Positions 21,735 through 33,700 of a stretch of 64,000 nucleotides of DNA are shown piece by piece. A program made the translations under genes and the position numbers. Every line of letters begins with the position of its first letter. Positions within the stretch are counted from its first letter, which is position 1. Source of the DNA: an uncultured Clostridia bacterium (GTDB lineage: Bacteria > Bacillota > Clostridia > TANB77 > CAG-508); assembly GCA_934140005.1 (NCBI GenBank), contig CAKPBB010000001.1, positions 161,090 to 225,089 on the forward strand, given 5' to 3'. Below the pieces are notes generated by a model that made no database searches, was not told the origin of the DNA, and saw only the letters and a list, made by a program, of their open reading frames with translations.

Positions 21735-24700
21735 ATGAAAAAAGCATTAAAGAAAAGTTTTGTAATGATGATTGTATTTATACTTACATTTGCAAATTAT
21801 GGCTTTGCAATTAATGCTATTGCAACAGAAAGTGCGTCAGTGTTTGAAATGAGCATTTTCAAAAAAAGCAATATTGAATTTAAAGCATATTTTGATGGCG
21901 AAAATGAAAAAGAAAAGCTATCAGATGTAAATGATGAAGTAGTAATCAATGCAGAACTTAACCCAAAAGTAGATGGAATATTGAAGGAAGGAAAATTGAA
22001 GCTAAACTTAGAAAATAGTGAAGAAGCAAACTTTGAAATAGTTTCAGTTACAAAGCAAGAAGATATATCAAAAGATTTAGAAGTTAAAGATATAAAACAA
22101 GAATTAACTGAAAACTTGAAGTCTTCAGAAGAGAATTTTAATAATATTGAAACTCAAAGTAAAAGTATGAATTCATTAAATGATGTTGAAAAACAAGCTG
22201 AAAGCATAGATTCATCAAGTGTTGATTTGAAAAAAGATACTTCTATAAATATTGCTAATTCAACAGATAAAATAGTTGATATGACTGCAGATGAATCAAA
22301 TACTTCAAATATGGCTTCAGATAATACAGTAGCGGATACATCTTCAAGTGAGAGTTCATCAAATAGTGTATCAAATAATGTTAGCAATAATATAACAGAT
22401 TTCAGCAAAGAAGATGAAGTAATTGATGAAGATAAAGTAATAGAAGAAGCATCAAAAGAAAAAGCAAATGAAAAAGAAAATGTATCATCAAATAGTGAAG
22501 TTTCTTTAACAGAAGAAAATGATATTTCAATAAGTAATGTAATAAGTAATACTAAATTTAGAATAGTAATTAAATATAAACAAGGTGAAAAGATAAATAT
22601 ATCTGATTTGTATAAGAAATTAAATTTAACATTAGAAGGAACATTTGTAAATACAGATTTAGAAGAAAGCCAAGAAAAAGAGAGTGAAACATTAAAATTA
22701 GGCTGGACATATAGTAAAGAAATAGAAGTGGCATCAGAATATAATAAAATATCACCATTTACAGTAGGAAAAACAGTAGGAACAATAGTACAAAATGAGA
22801 TATCTTTAAAAAGAGAAGTTACAGAAAAAAATTATTTACCAGTAAAAGAAACAAGTATACAAGTTCAAGTTCCAACATTAAATGGCAAATATCCAACAGA
22901 GATAAGCGTAAATGCAAATAGATTGATGGCAACAAGAGGAGAAACATTTGGAGCAGTAACATTTACAAATGATAATTGGAGTTATAATGAGAAAAAACAT
23001 ACAATAGAAATAAAAGTACAGAATGAAGAGAATGGAACGGCAGTAAATAGTTACGGAGAAGATAATTTTGTAGTAGCATATAGATATGAAGACTATATAG
23101 ATGCAGAGAATATAGAATTAGATAAAGAAGTAACAGTAAAAGTAGAAGAATATAGTGGTAAAGAAAATAGAGTACAAGAGAAAAAGATAGAAGAAAAACA
23201 AAATAAAGAGATAGATGCAGGAGAGCTAATAACATATACAGTAGGAACAACAGATGAAGCAGTAAGTAAAGGAAAAATAAATGCAAATTATTATTCAGAA
23301 ACAGCATATGAGACAGAGATAAAAACGATAGTAAGTTTAAATATATTAACAAGTGATATGTTAGAAGCAATTAAAGTAAGAGGCACAAAAGAATCATATA
23401 TAGATAAAAAAGGCGAGAGCTATGATGCAAGTGGAGATGTAAAATATAAAGGAGTAAACTTTAATTATTCAGAAATAAAAGATATATTAAAAGCAGATGG
23501 AACAATAGATTTGTTAGATAAAGAAGGCAATATAATATATACATTAGATAAATATAATACAAAATCAGATGAAAGTACAAAGATAGAATTATCAGAGTAT
23601 ACAGAAAATTTGCAAATAAGAATAAATAAAGTAAAATCAAATGGAACAATAAATATAGAGTTTGTAAAAGTAATAGGCAAGAGTAATTATAAAGCAGTAG
23701 AGTTTAATGATTTTAAGAGTATAAAAAGTACAGTAGAAACAAGTGTAAAATATGTAAAACAAGAAGGTACATTTACATTAAAGACAATGGATGTAGAAAA
23801 AGAGTTCACAGAAAGCTTTACAAGTGCAAAATTGTATATGAATAAAGAGTACTTAAGTACAGTAGAAGTAAATAAAAATGTACAATTAAAAATCGAGTTA
23901 AATAATAATAAAGAAACAAGTGATTTATATAAGAATCCATACTTTGAAATAGTATTTCCAAAATATGTAAAAGCAGTTGAGATTCAAGACATAAACTTAA
24001 TGGATGAAAAAGGATTACAAATTAAAGATTTCCATACAGTAGAAGAAAATGGAACAATCAAAATAAAAGTAGAATTAGAAGGAACACAAACAGAATTTGT
24101 AGGAGTAAATTTAACAAATGGAACAAATATAGTAATAAATGCAAATATAACAGTAGATGATTATACACCAAAGAAACAAGATCAAGTAAAATTGTATTAT
24201 TACAATGAAGCAGTAACAAATTATGTAATGCAAACAAAATGGAGTGTAAATAAGAATATGCCATCAGATATAATAAAAGTAACAAATGGCTTTGACTTGG
24301 CAGTATTCGAATATCAAGCTCCAACAGGATTAGTACCAGTAAATGAAATAAAGAATTATGATGGAAAAGCCAATAATGTAAAGTCAGTAAAACAAGGAAC
24401 AATAGAAAAACAAATAGAGATAAAACAAGAAACACAGATATCACAAATGAAATTAACAGCATTAAATAATACAGGTAATGATTGTACAGATGTAGTATTA
24501 CTAGGAAGAATCCCATTTAAAGGAAATAAAGATGTAGTAACAGGAGCAGACTTAGGAACAACAGTAACAACAACATTAAAAGATAAAATAACAGCAGATG
24601 GAAGTAATACAGCAATGGCAACAATTTATTATTCAAGCAATCCAGAAGCAGATAAGAACTTGTCAGATGAGAATAATGGATGGACACAAGAGATAACAGA

Positions 24701-27700
24701 TATAAGTGAAATAAAATCATACTTAATAGTAGTAGATGGAACATTAGAAGCAGGAAAAGTATTAAATTATAGTTATGATTTTGAGATACCAAGTGAATTG
24801 CCATACGAAAGTGCAATATATGGATCATTTGGAGTATACTACAATAATAATTCAGATGTAGCAGTAGTGTATGAAAGCAGCATAGCAGATAAAGTAGGAT
24901 TAGTAACAGAAAAAGGACCAAAACTAGAAGCAAACCTAAGCGTAGATATAGGTGATGGAAATGATGTACTAGAAACAAGAAGATTAACATACACAGTAAC
25001 AGTAAGCAATACAGGAAGTGTAGATGCAGAAAATGTAGTAGCAACAGTAGAAGCACCAGAAAATGGAATCTTTGTTATAAAAGGTGATGCTGAATATGCT
25101 TCAAGTATGGGCGATTATGGATTTATGCCATATTTAGAGGAAAATGTATCCGAAAGTGGAAAAGTGCAAATGAATTTACAATTTGCAACTATTAAAGCAG
25201 GTGAGAGCAAAGATGTTACATTCTATGTCAAATCGAATGAATTATTAAACATAGAAGAATATTGTCAAATGATGGGAACTCCATCAGGAAAAGATGAAAA
25301 AGGATACTATTATTCAGTAGTAAAAGATGATGGAGAAGATGATCAAAAAGATGTAATTAATGATGAGAATAGAGATGAATATTTAGATGAAGATGGACTA
25401 CCAAAGAAGGTTACAAAAGATGGCAAGGATTACTTTTTAAATAAAGAAAAAAATGAATCAGGAGAATATACATTATTAATATATAGAGCAGAAGACGGTT
25501 CAGAAATATCTTTTACAGAAGGATATGAAATATTTAAGAAACAATATCATTTAGAGGAAGATAATCCAGATCAATCTGAAAATGATGAAGAAGAATATGA
25601 ATATGAAAAAGTATATGTAGATAAAGTTCCGGATTCTTATATTGAAACAAAAGCAAAAATAACTTGTGAAAATTTAGCAACAGAATTTGAAACAAATACA
25701 ATAAAAAACAAAGTAATTAAAGCAAATTTTGAATTAAGTACAAATTTAGATTATGATGTAGCTTTGACAATTGGAGCACAAAATACTTTTGAAGCTACAA
25801 TAACAAACTTATCTGATAAAACTTTGAAAAATGTTGTGGTTTATTTTAAAACTAGTCAATATATGAAACATATTTATTCAGAATCTAATATGGATGATAC
25901 AGATATAGTTTCAAATGATGATACAGGAGTAATAACTTATAAAATAGGAAAATTTGATTCAGATGACATTATAAAACTAAAAGCTATAGTTGAAGCTACT
26001 AATATACCTGTAGCAGATGAAAAATTTGAGAGTTATTTTGAAATTTCTGCACAAGGTGTAGAAAATGAAGTAGGAACTAAGATTTCACAGGAAATTGTAA
26101 AGCCTTTAATTACATCTAGATTAGTTTCAGTTTCTTCAAATGAATTAAAAGAAAATGATACATTAACGGCAACTATCAAAGTAAAAAATGAAGGATTATT
26201 ACCAAGTAGTGGAACAAAATTGCTATTTGATATACCAGAGATTATACAAGTTAAGAAAGTTACATATTTAAGCGGAGAAGATACCAAAAATTTATCAACA
26301 GGTAATGGTAATAAAAACGTAGCAATAAGTTTACCTGTTATAAATGCTGATGAAGAACTTGATATAAATATTGAATTCTATGCAATAAATAGTAGTGGTA
26401 CTGATACAACAGATGTAAAAATATCACCAATTGTTACGGTAGAAAATCAAGATAATATTAAATTAGAAGATATTAAGTTTACTGTATTAAATGATAAATT
26501 AACACAAGATGAGGAAGATGAGTTAAAAAGAAGAGAACAAGAAGAAGCTGATAAAGATAGAATTGATAAAGCTGAACAAGATATTATAGATAAAACACAA
26601 AATAACACTAATAAACCAGATAATAACCAAAACAATGATAATAACAATAATAGTAATGATAATAATCAAGGCAATAATGAAGATAAATCAAACAACATTA
26701 TAAACAATAAACCAAATGATACAAATCAAGATAGTAGTGATACAAAGCCATTAGCAAAATATGCAATATCAGGTATAGCTTGGCTAGATGAAAATAAAGA
26801 TGGACAAAGAGATAGCAATGAAAAGTTACTAAATGGAATAAAGGTAAGTTTAATAGATGTATCAACAAGTAAAGTAATACAAAATGTAGAAACAGATAGT
26901 AATGGAAAATATGTATTTAATAGTGTAGAAGTTGGTAAATATGTAGTTGCATTCTCATATGATAATACAATATATGAACTAACAAGTTATAAAGCAAGTA
27001 GAGTAAGTGATGATAAAAACTCAGATGTTATAAAGAGCGAAACAAGTAAGATGGCAGTTACTTCACAAATAGAAGTAAAAGATAGAAACATTACAAACAT
27101 TGATATTGGTTTAATTTCAAATAGCATATTTGATTTAAAAGTAAGTAAATACTTAGATAAAGCAATAGTAACAACAAAGAAAGGTACAACAGAGTATGAT
27201 GTAGATAATAAAGATATTGCTAAAGTAGAAATAAAATCAAAAGAAATGAAAAATTCAACAGTAAAATTAGAATACAAAATTGTTATTGAAAATGTTGGAA
27301 ATGTTGAAGGATATGCAAAACAAATTGTTGATTATTTAGAACAAGGATATGAATTTGATGAGAAAGATAATTCACTTTGGTATTTAGGAAATGATGGATT
27401 ACTTTATACAAATAACTTAGACAATGTAAGTTTAGCACCAGGAGAAAAGAGAGAGTTCAAATTAGTATTAAGTAAGAAACTAGATGAACCAAAAACAATA
27501 ATAGCAAGTAATAAAATAGAATTAACAAGTAGTTTCTGTAAGGCAAACTTAACAGAAGGAAAAGATAATAATACAAGCGTACAAACAACGTTTATATCAG
27601 TAGCAACAGGTAGAACAATACAATATATAGCATTTATAATGTTTACAATAATAGCAAGTGCAGTAGTATATTTAATAAAAATAGGAAGGTTAAATATAAA

Positions 27701-27728
27701 ACTGAATACAAAGAAATTTTATAAATAG
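21735..27728 (+). CDS. Giant surface protein A1: DUF11-like repeats, SdrD-B-like domain, C-terminal anchor
   Basis: 1997 residues from ATG 21735 (AAAGGGATTTGTGT upstream). Signal peptide 1-30; an N-terminal domain shared with A2 (NIEFKAYFDGENE, DVNDEVVINAELN); Ser/Asn/Glu-rich linker about 110-270; a long beta-rich middle; DUF11-like repeats (TYTVTVSNTGSVDAENVV near 1075, with others to about 1600); an Asn/Asp linker about 1620-1671; one SdrD-B-like domain (ISGIAWLDENKDGQRDSNEK, about 1677-1790); a final domain; then SVATG, a hydrophobic stretch and a basic tail. An acidic insert at about 1175-1300 is absent from A2. Codon use in 22.7-25.1 kb is almost wholly A-ending. It should span the wall as a stalk-like adhesin. 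Gene B1 follows 12 bases later. Confidence 0.85.
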   Translation: MKKALKKSFVMMIVFILTFANYGFAINAIATESASVFEMSIFKKSNIEFKAYFDGENEKEKLSDVNDEVVINAELNPKVDGILKEGKLKLNLENSEEANFEIVSVTKQEDISKDLEVKDIKQELTENLKSSEENFNNIETQSKSMNSLNDVEKQAESIDSSSVDLKKDTSINIANSTDKIVDMTADESNTSNMASDNTVADTSSSESSSNSVSNNVSNNITDFSKEDEVIDEDKVIEEASKEKANEKENVSSNSEVSLTEENDISISNVISNTKFRIVIKYKQGEKINISDLYKKLNLTLEGTFVNTDLEESQEKESETLKLGWTYSKEIEVASEYNKISPFTVGKTVGTIVQNEISLKREVTEKNYLPVKETSIQVQVPTLNGKYPTEISVNANRLMATRGETFGAVTFTNDNWSYNEKKHTIEIKVQNEENGTAVNSYGEDNFVVAYRYEDYIDAENIELDKEVTVKVEEYSGKENRVQEKKIEEKQNKEIDAGELITYTVGTTDEAVSKGKINANYYSETAYETEIKTIVSLNILTSDMLEAIKVRGTKESYIDKKGESYDASGDVKYKGVNFNYSEIKDILKADGTIDLLDKEGNIIYTLDKYNTKSDESTKIELSEYTENLQIRINKVKSNGTINIEFVKVIGKSNYKAVEFNDFKSIKSTVETSVKYVKQEGTFTLKTMDVEKEFTESFTSAKLYMNKEYLSTVEVNKNVQLKIELNNNKETSDLYKNPYFEIVFPKYVKAVEIQDINLMDEKGLQIKDFHTVEENGTIKIKVELEGTQTEFVGVNLTNGTNIVINANITVDDYTPKKQDQVKLYYYNEAVTNYVMQTKWSVNKNMPSDIIKVTNGFDLAVFEYQAPTGLVPVNEIKNYDGKANNVKSVKQGTIEKQIEIKQETQISQMKLTALNNTGNDCTDVVLLGRIPFKGNKDVVTGADLGTTVTTTLKDKITADGSNTAMATIYYSSNPEADKNLSDENNGWTQEITDISEIKSYLIVVDGTLEAGKVLNYSYDFEIPSELPYESAIYGSFGVYYNNNSDVAVVYESSIADKVGLVTEKGPKLEANLSVDIGDGNDVLETRRLTYTVTVSNTGSVDAENVVATVEAPENGIFVIKGDAEYASSMGDYGFMPYLEENVSESGKVQMNLQFATIKAGESKDVTFYVKSNELLNIEEYCQMMGTPSGKDEKGYYYSVVKDDGEDDQKDVINDENRDEYLDEDGLPKKVTKDGKDYFLNKEKNESGEYTLLIYRAEDGSEISFTEGYEIFKKQYHLEEDNPDQSENDEEEYEYEKVYVDKVPDSYIETKAKITCENLATEFETNTIKNKVIKANFELSTNLDYDVALTIGAQNTFEATITNLSDKTLKNVVVYFKTSQYMKHIYSESNMDDTDIVSNDDTGVITYKIGKFDSDDIIKLKAIVEATNIPVADEKFESYFEISAQGVENEVGTKISQEIVKPLITSRLVSVSSNELKENDTLTATIKVKNEGLLPSSGTKLLFDIPEIIQVKKVTYLSGEDTKNLSTGNGNKNVAISLPVINADEELDINIEFYAINSSGTDTTDVKISPIVTVENQDNIKLEDIKFTVLNDKLTQDEEDELKRREQEEADKDRIDKAEQDIIDKTQNNTNKPDNNQNNDNNNNSNDNNQGNNEDKSNNIINNKPNDTNQDSSDTKPLAKYAISGIAWLDENKDGQRDSNEKLLNGIKVSLIDVSTSKVIQNVETDSNGKYVFNSVEVGKYVVAFSYDNTIYELTSYKASRVSDDKNSDVIKSETSKMAVTSQIEVKDRNITNIDIGLISNSIFDLKVSKYLDKAIVTTKKGTTEYDVDNKDIAKVEIKSKEMKNSTVKLEYKIVIENVGNVEGYAKQIVDYLEQGYEFDEKDNSLWYLGNDGLLYTNNLDNVSLAPGEKREFKLVLSKKLDEPKTIIASNKIELTSSFCKANLTEGKDNNTSVQTTFISVATGRTIQYIAFIMFTIIASAVVYLIKIGRLNIKLNTKKFYK

Positions 27729-27740
27729 GAGGTGAAGATG

Positions 27741-30700
27741 ATGAAAAAGATAAAACAAATAAATAAGAAAATTTTAATTATCATAATTGTTTTAATTAGT
27801 ATAGTATTAATTGGTTTTATAGGCTTTAAGTCATCTTCAGCCTATGCTACTAATAATGGACAAGAAGAATTAGAAAATACTAATGAACAATTGAATAAAA
27901 TAGCAGAAGAAGAATTAGAAGATATGTTGTCAAATTCAGAATTTGCAACAGAAGGAAAGACCATTGAAGAAATAAAAGAAGAAATTAATAGCAATTTGGG
28001 AGATATTCCATGGAGCTATGAACAAAAGAAATTAATTAATGAGGAGGTTCTTGCTAGCAATCCAGATTATTTTTGTATGCAGCATGGTTATAGTTATTGG
28101 TATGATAATCTTGATTTGTCACAATATGGTGTAGGAAATATAGGTATTTCTGGAAGAATTAAAAATATTTTAACTTATAAATTTAAAGGTTCAGTTCATT
28201 TATTTCCACAGACTTTTTCTGGTAGTGCTAATGATGGCTGGGGAGGCTATACTTCAAGTGGTAAAGTTGAACCTAAAACAGGTACTATTGCTAAGGCTGG
28301 ATCAGATACATGGGATCATCATGGATTTGCAGGTCCAATTTTACCAGTCAAAGTTGCATTTTCAAGTTTTTACTATTATAAAGTAGATTTTGGATGGATA
28401 AGCCAAAGTGGTGGTAAAACTATAGTAAGAAGAAGCTCAAATTCACCGATTTATAATCAACTAAGAGTTTATGATGATGGTGGAATAGCATTTGCAATGG
28501 CTACATATAAACAAACAGCTGAAGAAAGAAAAAGAACAGGACATGCAGATGATCCATTACAGATTGCACTTTGGGTTCAAATGAATCAGCTAGGTAGAGT
28601 AAATTCAGATAGTCATAGAACAAATAAACTAGCAGATGTTATGGCAAAATATGATGATTATTATAAAAAAGCAAGTGACATTGAAAATAATGGAGCAAAT
28701 ATTGGTGTTACAGTAGATGATCACGTGGGAACAACACTTGTGCTTAATAATACGACTTATAAAGTAGGACCATTTACAATGAGTCATTATTTAAGAGCTA
28801 AAGATGTTGAAGTAAGTGATCCAGTAAGAGGATATAAAAATTTACAAGAAGCATTTGATGCGTCAAGTACCCAAAGGGTATTTGGAAATCTTCTTTCAAA
28901 TGTTAAAGGTTCAATTATAAAAGCAACAGCATATTTTGACAATGGAACAACAATTAATTTTCCAGTTCCAGACCCAGATGCAGAATTTTATATATATGTT
29001 CCAAGAGACAAAGTTGGAGATGCAAATGAGTTAGTAGAAATTGGCTTTGAATATCAATATGTACATGCTAATGGTACTGGCACATATTATGATGGTTTAA
29101 GATATATGACTTTTTGGAAAGAAGCAAATACAAAAGATGGTTGCAAAACATACTTTAATACATGTTTAAAACTTTTAAAATGGCCATATACAAGTTCAAA
29201 ACCAGGACCTCAACATTGTCAACATTTTAGGACACAACAAATTACAATACCAACTCCTTGGGGACCAATTACTTTTACAATACTAGTTCCAGCTGGCTCA
29301 CATAATGACGCAATATTCCTTTGCAAACATGGTTTTGGATGGACTTCTAATGATAAGTGTAAAGCGTTTAATTGGAAGCTGTTCTTTAGTGTTCCAGATA
29401 CTCTGCAGGATGCAATGGAGGCATCAGCAAAATTAAGAGGTAAGCAATATAATACACATAATTATGATAATCTAAAAATGGAAGTTCACGTACCACTTAT
29501 TACAGACATAAAAGTTGATAAAATAGTTGTAAAAGTTCATCACAATGATAGTGAGGGAAGATATACTTATGGTGCAGGAATAAGTGGAATAGGTAGTATA
29601 TTTAGCGGAATATTCTCAAGCTCAATTGGAGATAATACTTCAAGATTTGAAAGAAGTATGGAAGAAAAATATGATGATACAGTAAAAGTTGAAAGAGGAG
29701 ATACAGTTATATTTAGAATAGACATCATAAATAATTCTCCAAAATATGACACAAGAATTAAAATAAAAGATACTTTACCAAATGACATAGAAGGTACTTT
29801 TAAATTACCAGCAGATTTAAATGGTGGCTGGTATATTACGATACCAAAACAAGATAAAGTAACATATTATGTTGAAGTAATTCCAAGTGCACAAACAGGC
29901 AAATACACAAATACAGTTGAAATAACAACAAGAAATACTGGAACATTAGAACATATGCAGTATGTAGAGTGGTATGGACATACCAAAGGAAATATTGTAA
30001 ACACAAATGATAATAGAGTAACTGATTTAAGAGAAAAAGATTCAGATACATATGAAATTAAACAATATAAAGTAAATATTGATAAGCATATTGTAAAAGT
30101 TGAACATACAACAAATGGAGAAGTTACATATGATGCTCTAGCTGACAATGATGAAAACTTAAAATCAAGTCAATTAGCTATAGCAAGAGTAAAAATGGGT
30201 AGAGCTGTAAATCTTTTAGATCCAGTATATGTAGAATATGGTGATAGAGTAACTTATCAAATTGATGTATATAATACTACACCATTAGATTATGCTGTTA
30301 CAAATAGAAGTGGTGAGCCATATTGGAAGCCAGATAAAGTATATGTAGACTTATTAGATGAATTACCAAATCATAGTGACATCAAAATCAATATAACAAA
30401 TGATGGTAATGTATTAAGTCAAAGCGGTTTACCAATAGTGTTGCCAGTTGGTAATATATTAAGTATTTCAAACTTATGTGTACCGGCAGGAAGTGTAACA
30501 ACAATTACAGTTTCATTTGTAGTTGAGGATGTTCAAGCTGGAAAATTGTGTCCAAACGTTGTAGAAATGGTTGGAGAAGTTTATAACATAAACCATTGGA
30601 AAAACTTACAGAAGTATGACAGACCTGTTTATAATACAGAAAAATCAGAAGCTTATAATCCATTAACAAATAGACAATGGTTAGTAAATGCAGACTACTA

Positions 30701-33700
30701 TAAAATCAATGATTACAAACTAGACATTGATAAATATATAAGTTCTTATGATGGTTTAATGATGAAAGACAATAATAGCAAGAACTTTACACATAATGAA
30801 ACAAGTTCAATAAATGAAGATGAGTCAACAGAAAGAATGGATAGGACAGATGAAGAAAAATCAGTTAGTCCATTCCAAGCAGAAAAAACAGAAACATTAA
30901 CTTACTCAATAAGATTAGAGAACTTATCTGAAAAAGAAAGTGGTTTAAAACCAGCAACAAAAGTAAGAACAACGGATATTACAGAAACATTGCAAGAAGG
31001 ACTAGCATTCCAGTCAGTAACAGCTAAGATTTATAAACCAGATGGAACTGCAAGACTTGATGATGTTCCGGTAACGGTAACTCCAAAAGGAAATAATGTA
31101 TACTTATTAAGTATTCCAAATAAAGTTGGAGAAGAATATACAACCTTAAATCCAGGTGAATACATAATCTATTATGTAAAAGTAAAAATTACAGAAAGTA
31201 ATATGTATTTATATAACCTAGAGAATAAAGCAGAAATAACAACATTAACAAATATAAATGATGTAAACAGAAATAGAATAGTAACAGAACAGAATAAATA
31301 TCCAGTAAAGAAATCTAGCGAATTCGTAAAATTGAAAGACTTAGTAATAGCAGGAAAAGTATGGCTAGATCAAAACAAAGATGGATATATGACAAATGAT
31401 GAAAACAAATTTGAAAATATTATAGTACATTTATATAATGCAAAAAACGATCAAATTGTTGAAACGGTTAGAACAGATGCAACAGGATTATATACATTCG
31501 AAAGAGTATATAAAGCAACAACAAAAGTAGATGGTTCAAATGTAGAAGGAACAATAGAGGAAGAAGCAAACAAGAAAAATTACAAACAAGGAACAGAATT
31601 GAATAGCTACTATGTAGAATTCGAGTATGATGGCTTAATGTATAAATCAACAGAGATATATTCAAATGATACACATATTGACGAAAACTGGTTACCAGTA
31701 ACAGACAGTGGAAACTATATAAATGATTCAAATGCATTCGAATTTAAAGATGTAAGAGAAGAGTTTAATAGACATTTTGAAACAATTGGATATAATAAAG
31801 GATACTATGTAGGAGAAGATAAGAATTCAAATACAGGCACAAAGAAAATAGAATACAATAAAGAAAATCATACAAGTACATTCTTAGAAGATAGAAGTAG
31901 AGTAATGACATCAAGATCATTTGTATTAACAAAAGCAGAAAATATATCTTCAGGAACAGCAAATAATACAAAATCATTATGGTTATATCCATTAAGTACA
32001 GCAAATTACCAATTAGCAGAAACAGAATACTTGAAATATATTAATTTAGGTTTGGAAGAAAGAGAAGATGTAGACATTTCAATAACAAAAGATGTATATC
32101 AAGTAAAAACAACAATAAATGGTGAAGAGGTAATCTATGATTATAATCAAGAAGAAGTAAATGATGAATATAAGAATGATTATGTAATAAAGAAACCTTA
32201 TAACCTAGAATTTTATGAATCAGATTTCAAATATAGATATGAACAATATAAGAATGAGAAAGTAAGAGAATATAAGGGAACAGAAAGTGAATTAAATGTA
32301 GAAGTAACATTTAAGATAGCAATAACAAATGAAAAAATAACAGATGATGAACCATATAGACAAAATAAAGATATACCAATAGAAGTAACGATAGATGAAC
32401 TTGCAGATTATTATGATGAGAACTTTATAAAGTATACCGGAGAAGAAAATAATACATTAACAGTAAAGACAAAGAATGGAGATTACTTAAAGGATAAACA
32501 AATAAAGATAGCAGAAGCATGGTATAAATCAAGTGAGACATCAAATGAATCAATGCCATTAACATTGTCAAATACATCAAATTATAATAGAGAAAGAGAC
32601 TTTACAACAAATGGATATAATACATTGTATATAAGAGGCTTTGATAATGTAAAATTAAAAGAAGGCGAAACAGGATATGTATTTGTAAAATATGTATTAG
32701 ATAAAGATTCAACAAGAACATTGAAGATAGAAGATAGCAAGTCAGATAATATGGGCATAGAAGGCATATCAGAAATCAATGCATACTCAACATGGTATGG
32801 AGATGTATCAGAAGAATATAAACAAGAAAATCCAGCATATGAGATAGGATATCCAGCAGGCTTAGTGGATAAGGATTCAAATCCAGGCAATATAGGAGAT
32901 GATAATGGTTTATCTACATCAGAAACTTTAGCAAGAAATAAGAGTGCGGATGATACAGATTTATATGAAGATGATACATATAAGACAGGCATAAAAATGA
33001 ATGTAAAGACAATAACAAACGTACCACCACCAACAACAGGAATAAATAAGAATGTACCAAGTATAGAAACATATAGAATTCTAACAGGATTCATGTGGGA
33101 TGATTCAAGGTCAGAAGCAATAGGAACAGATGGAAATGTCCAATATTCAGGTAATGGTATATATAATGAAACAGATACAAAGCGCACAGAGGCAAAATCA
33201 AATAGTAATGTGTTAGAATTATTGAATAGAGATAGTGGCTATAAGAGTATTGTAGAAAGATTTAATAATCCAACATCAGAACAAAATGACTTTGTTGTAA
33301 AAGGAGCAAAAGCACAGTTAATAGAAATAGTAAAAATACCATCAAATGAAAATAATCCATCAGAAGAAGGAACAAAATATTACGAAGAAGTAATAGATGC
33401 AAATTGGGCAACAATACAAGAAACAAGAACAAATGAAAATGGTAAATATGTATTGTCAGGATTTATACCAGGATATTATACAGTAAGATTTACATATGGA
33501 GATCAAACAACAAATGAAATGTTAACATTCAATGGTCAAGATTATAAATCAACAAAATATACAACAGGAGTAGATAATTATACATATAAACCAGCAGATG
33601 GAGAAACAGAGCTAAATGTAGAGAAGATTAAGAAATATGATGAAATAATGACAGCACTAGAACAAGAAGATAGATCAGATGCAAGAGATGATGAAATAGA

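Noticed and set aside
22963..25056. Long minus-strand open frames rich in Leu and His inside the giant A1 gene
   Set aside because: They arise because A-ending codons on the coding strand remove stops on the other; they lack RBSs and have low-complexity Leu/Tyr composition.
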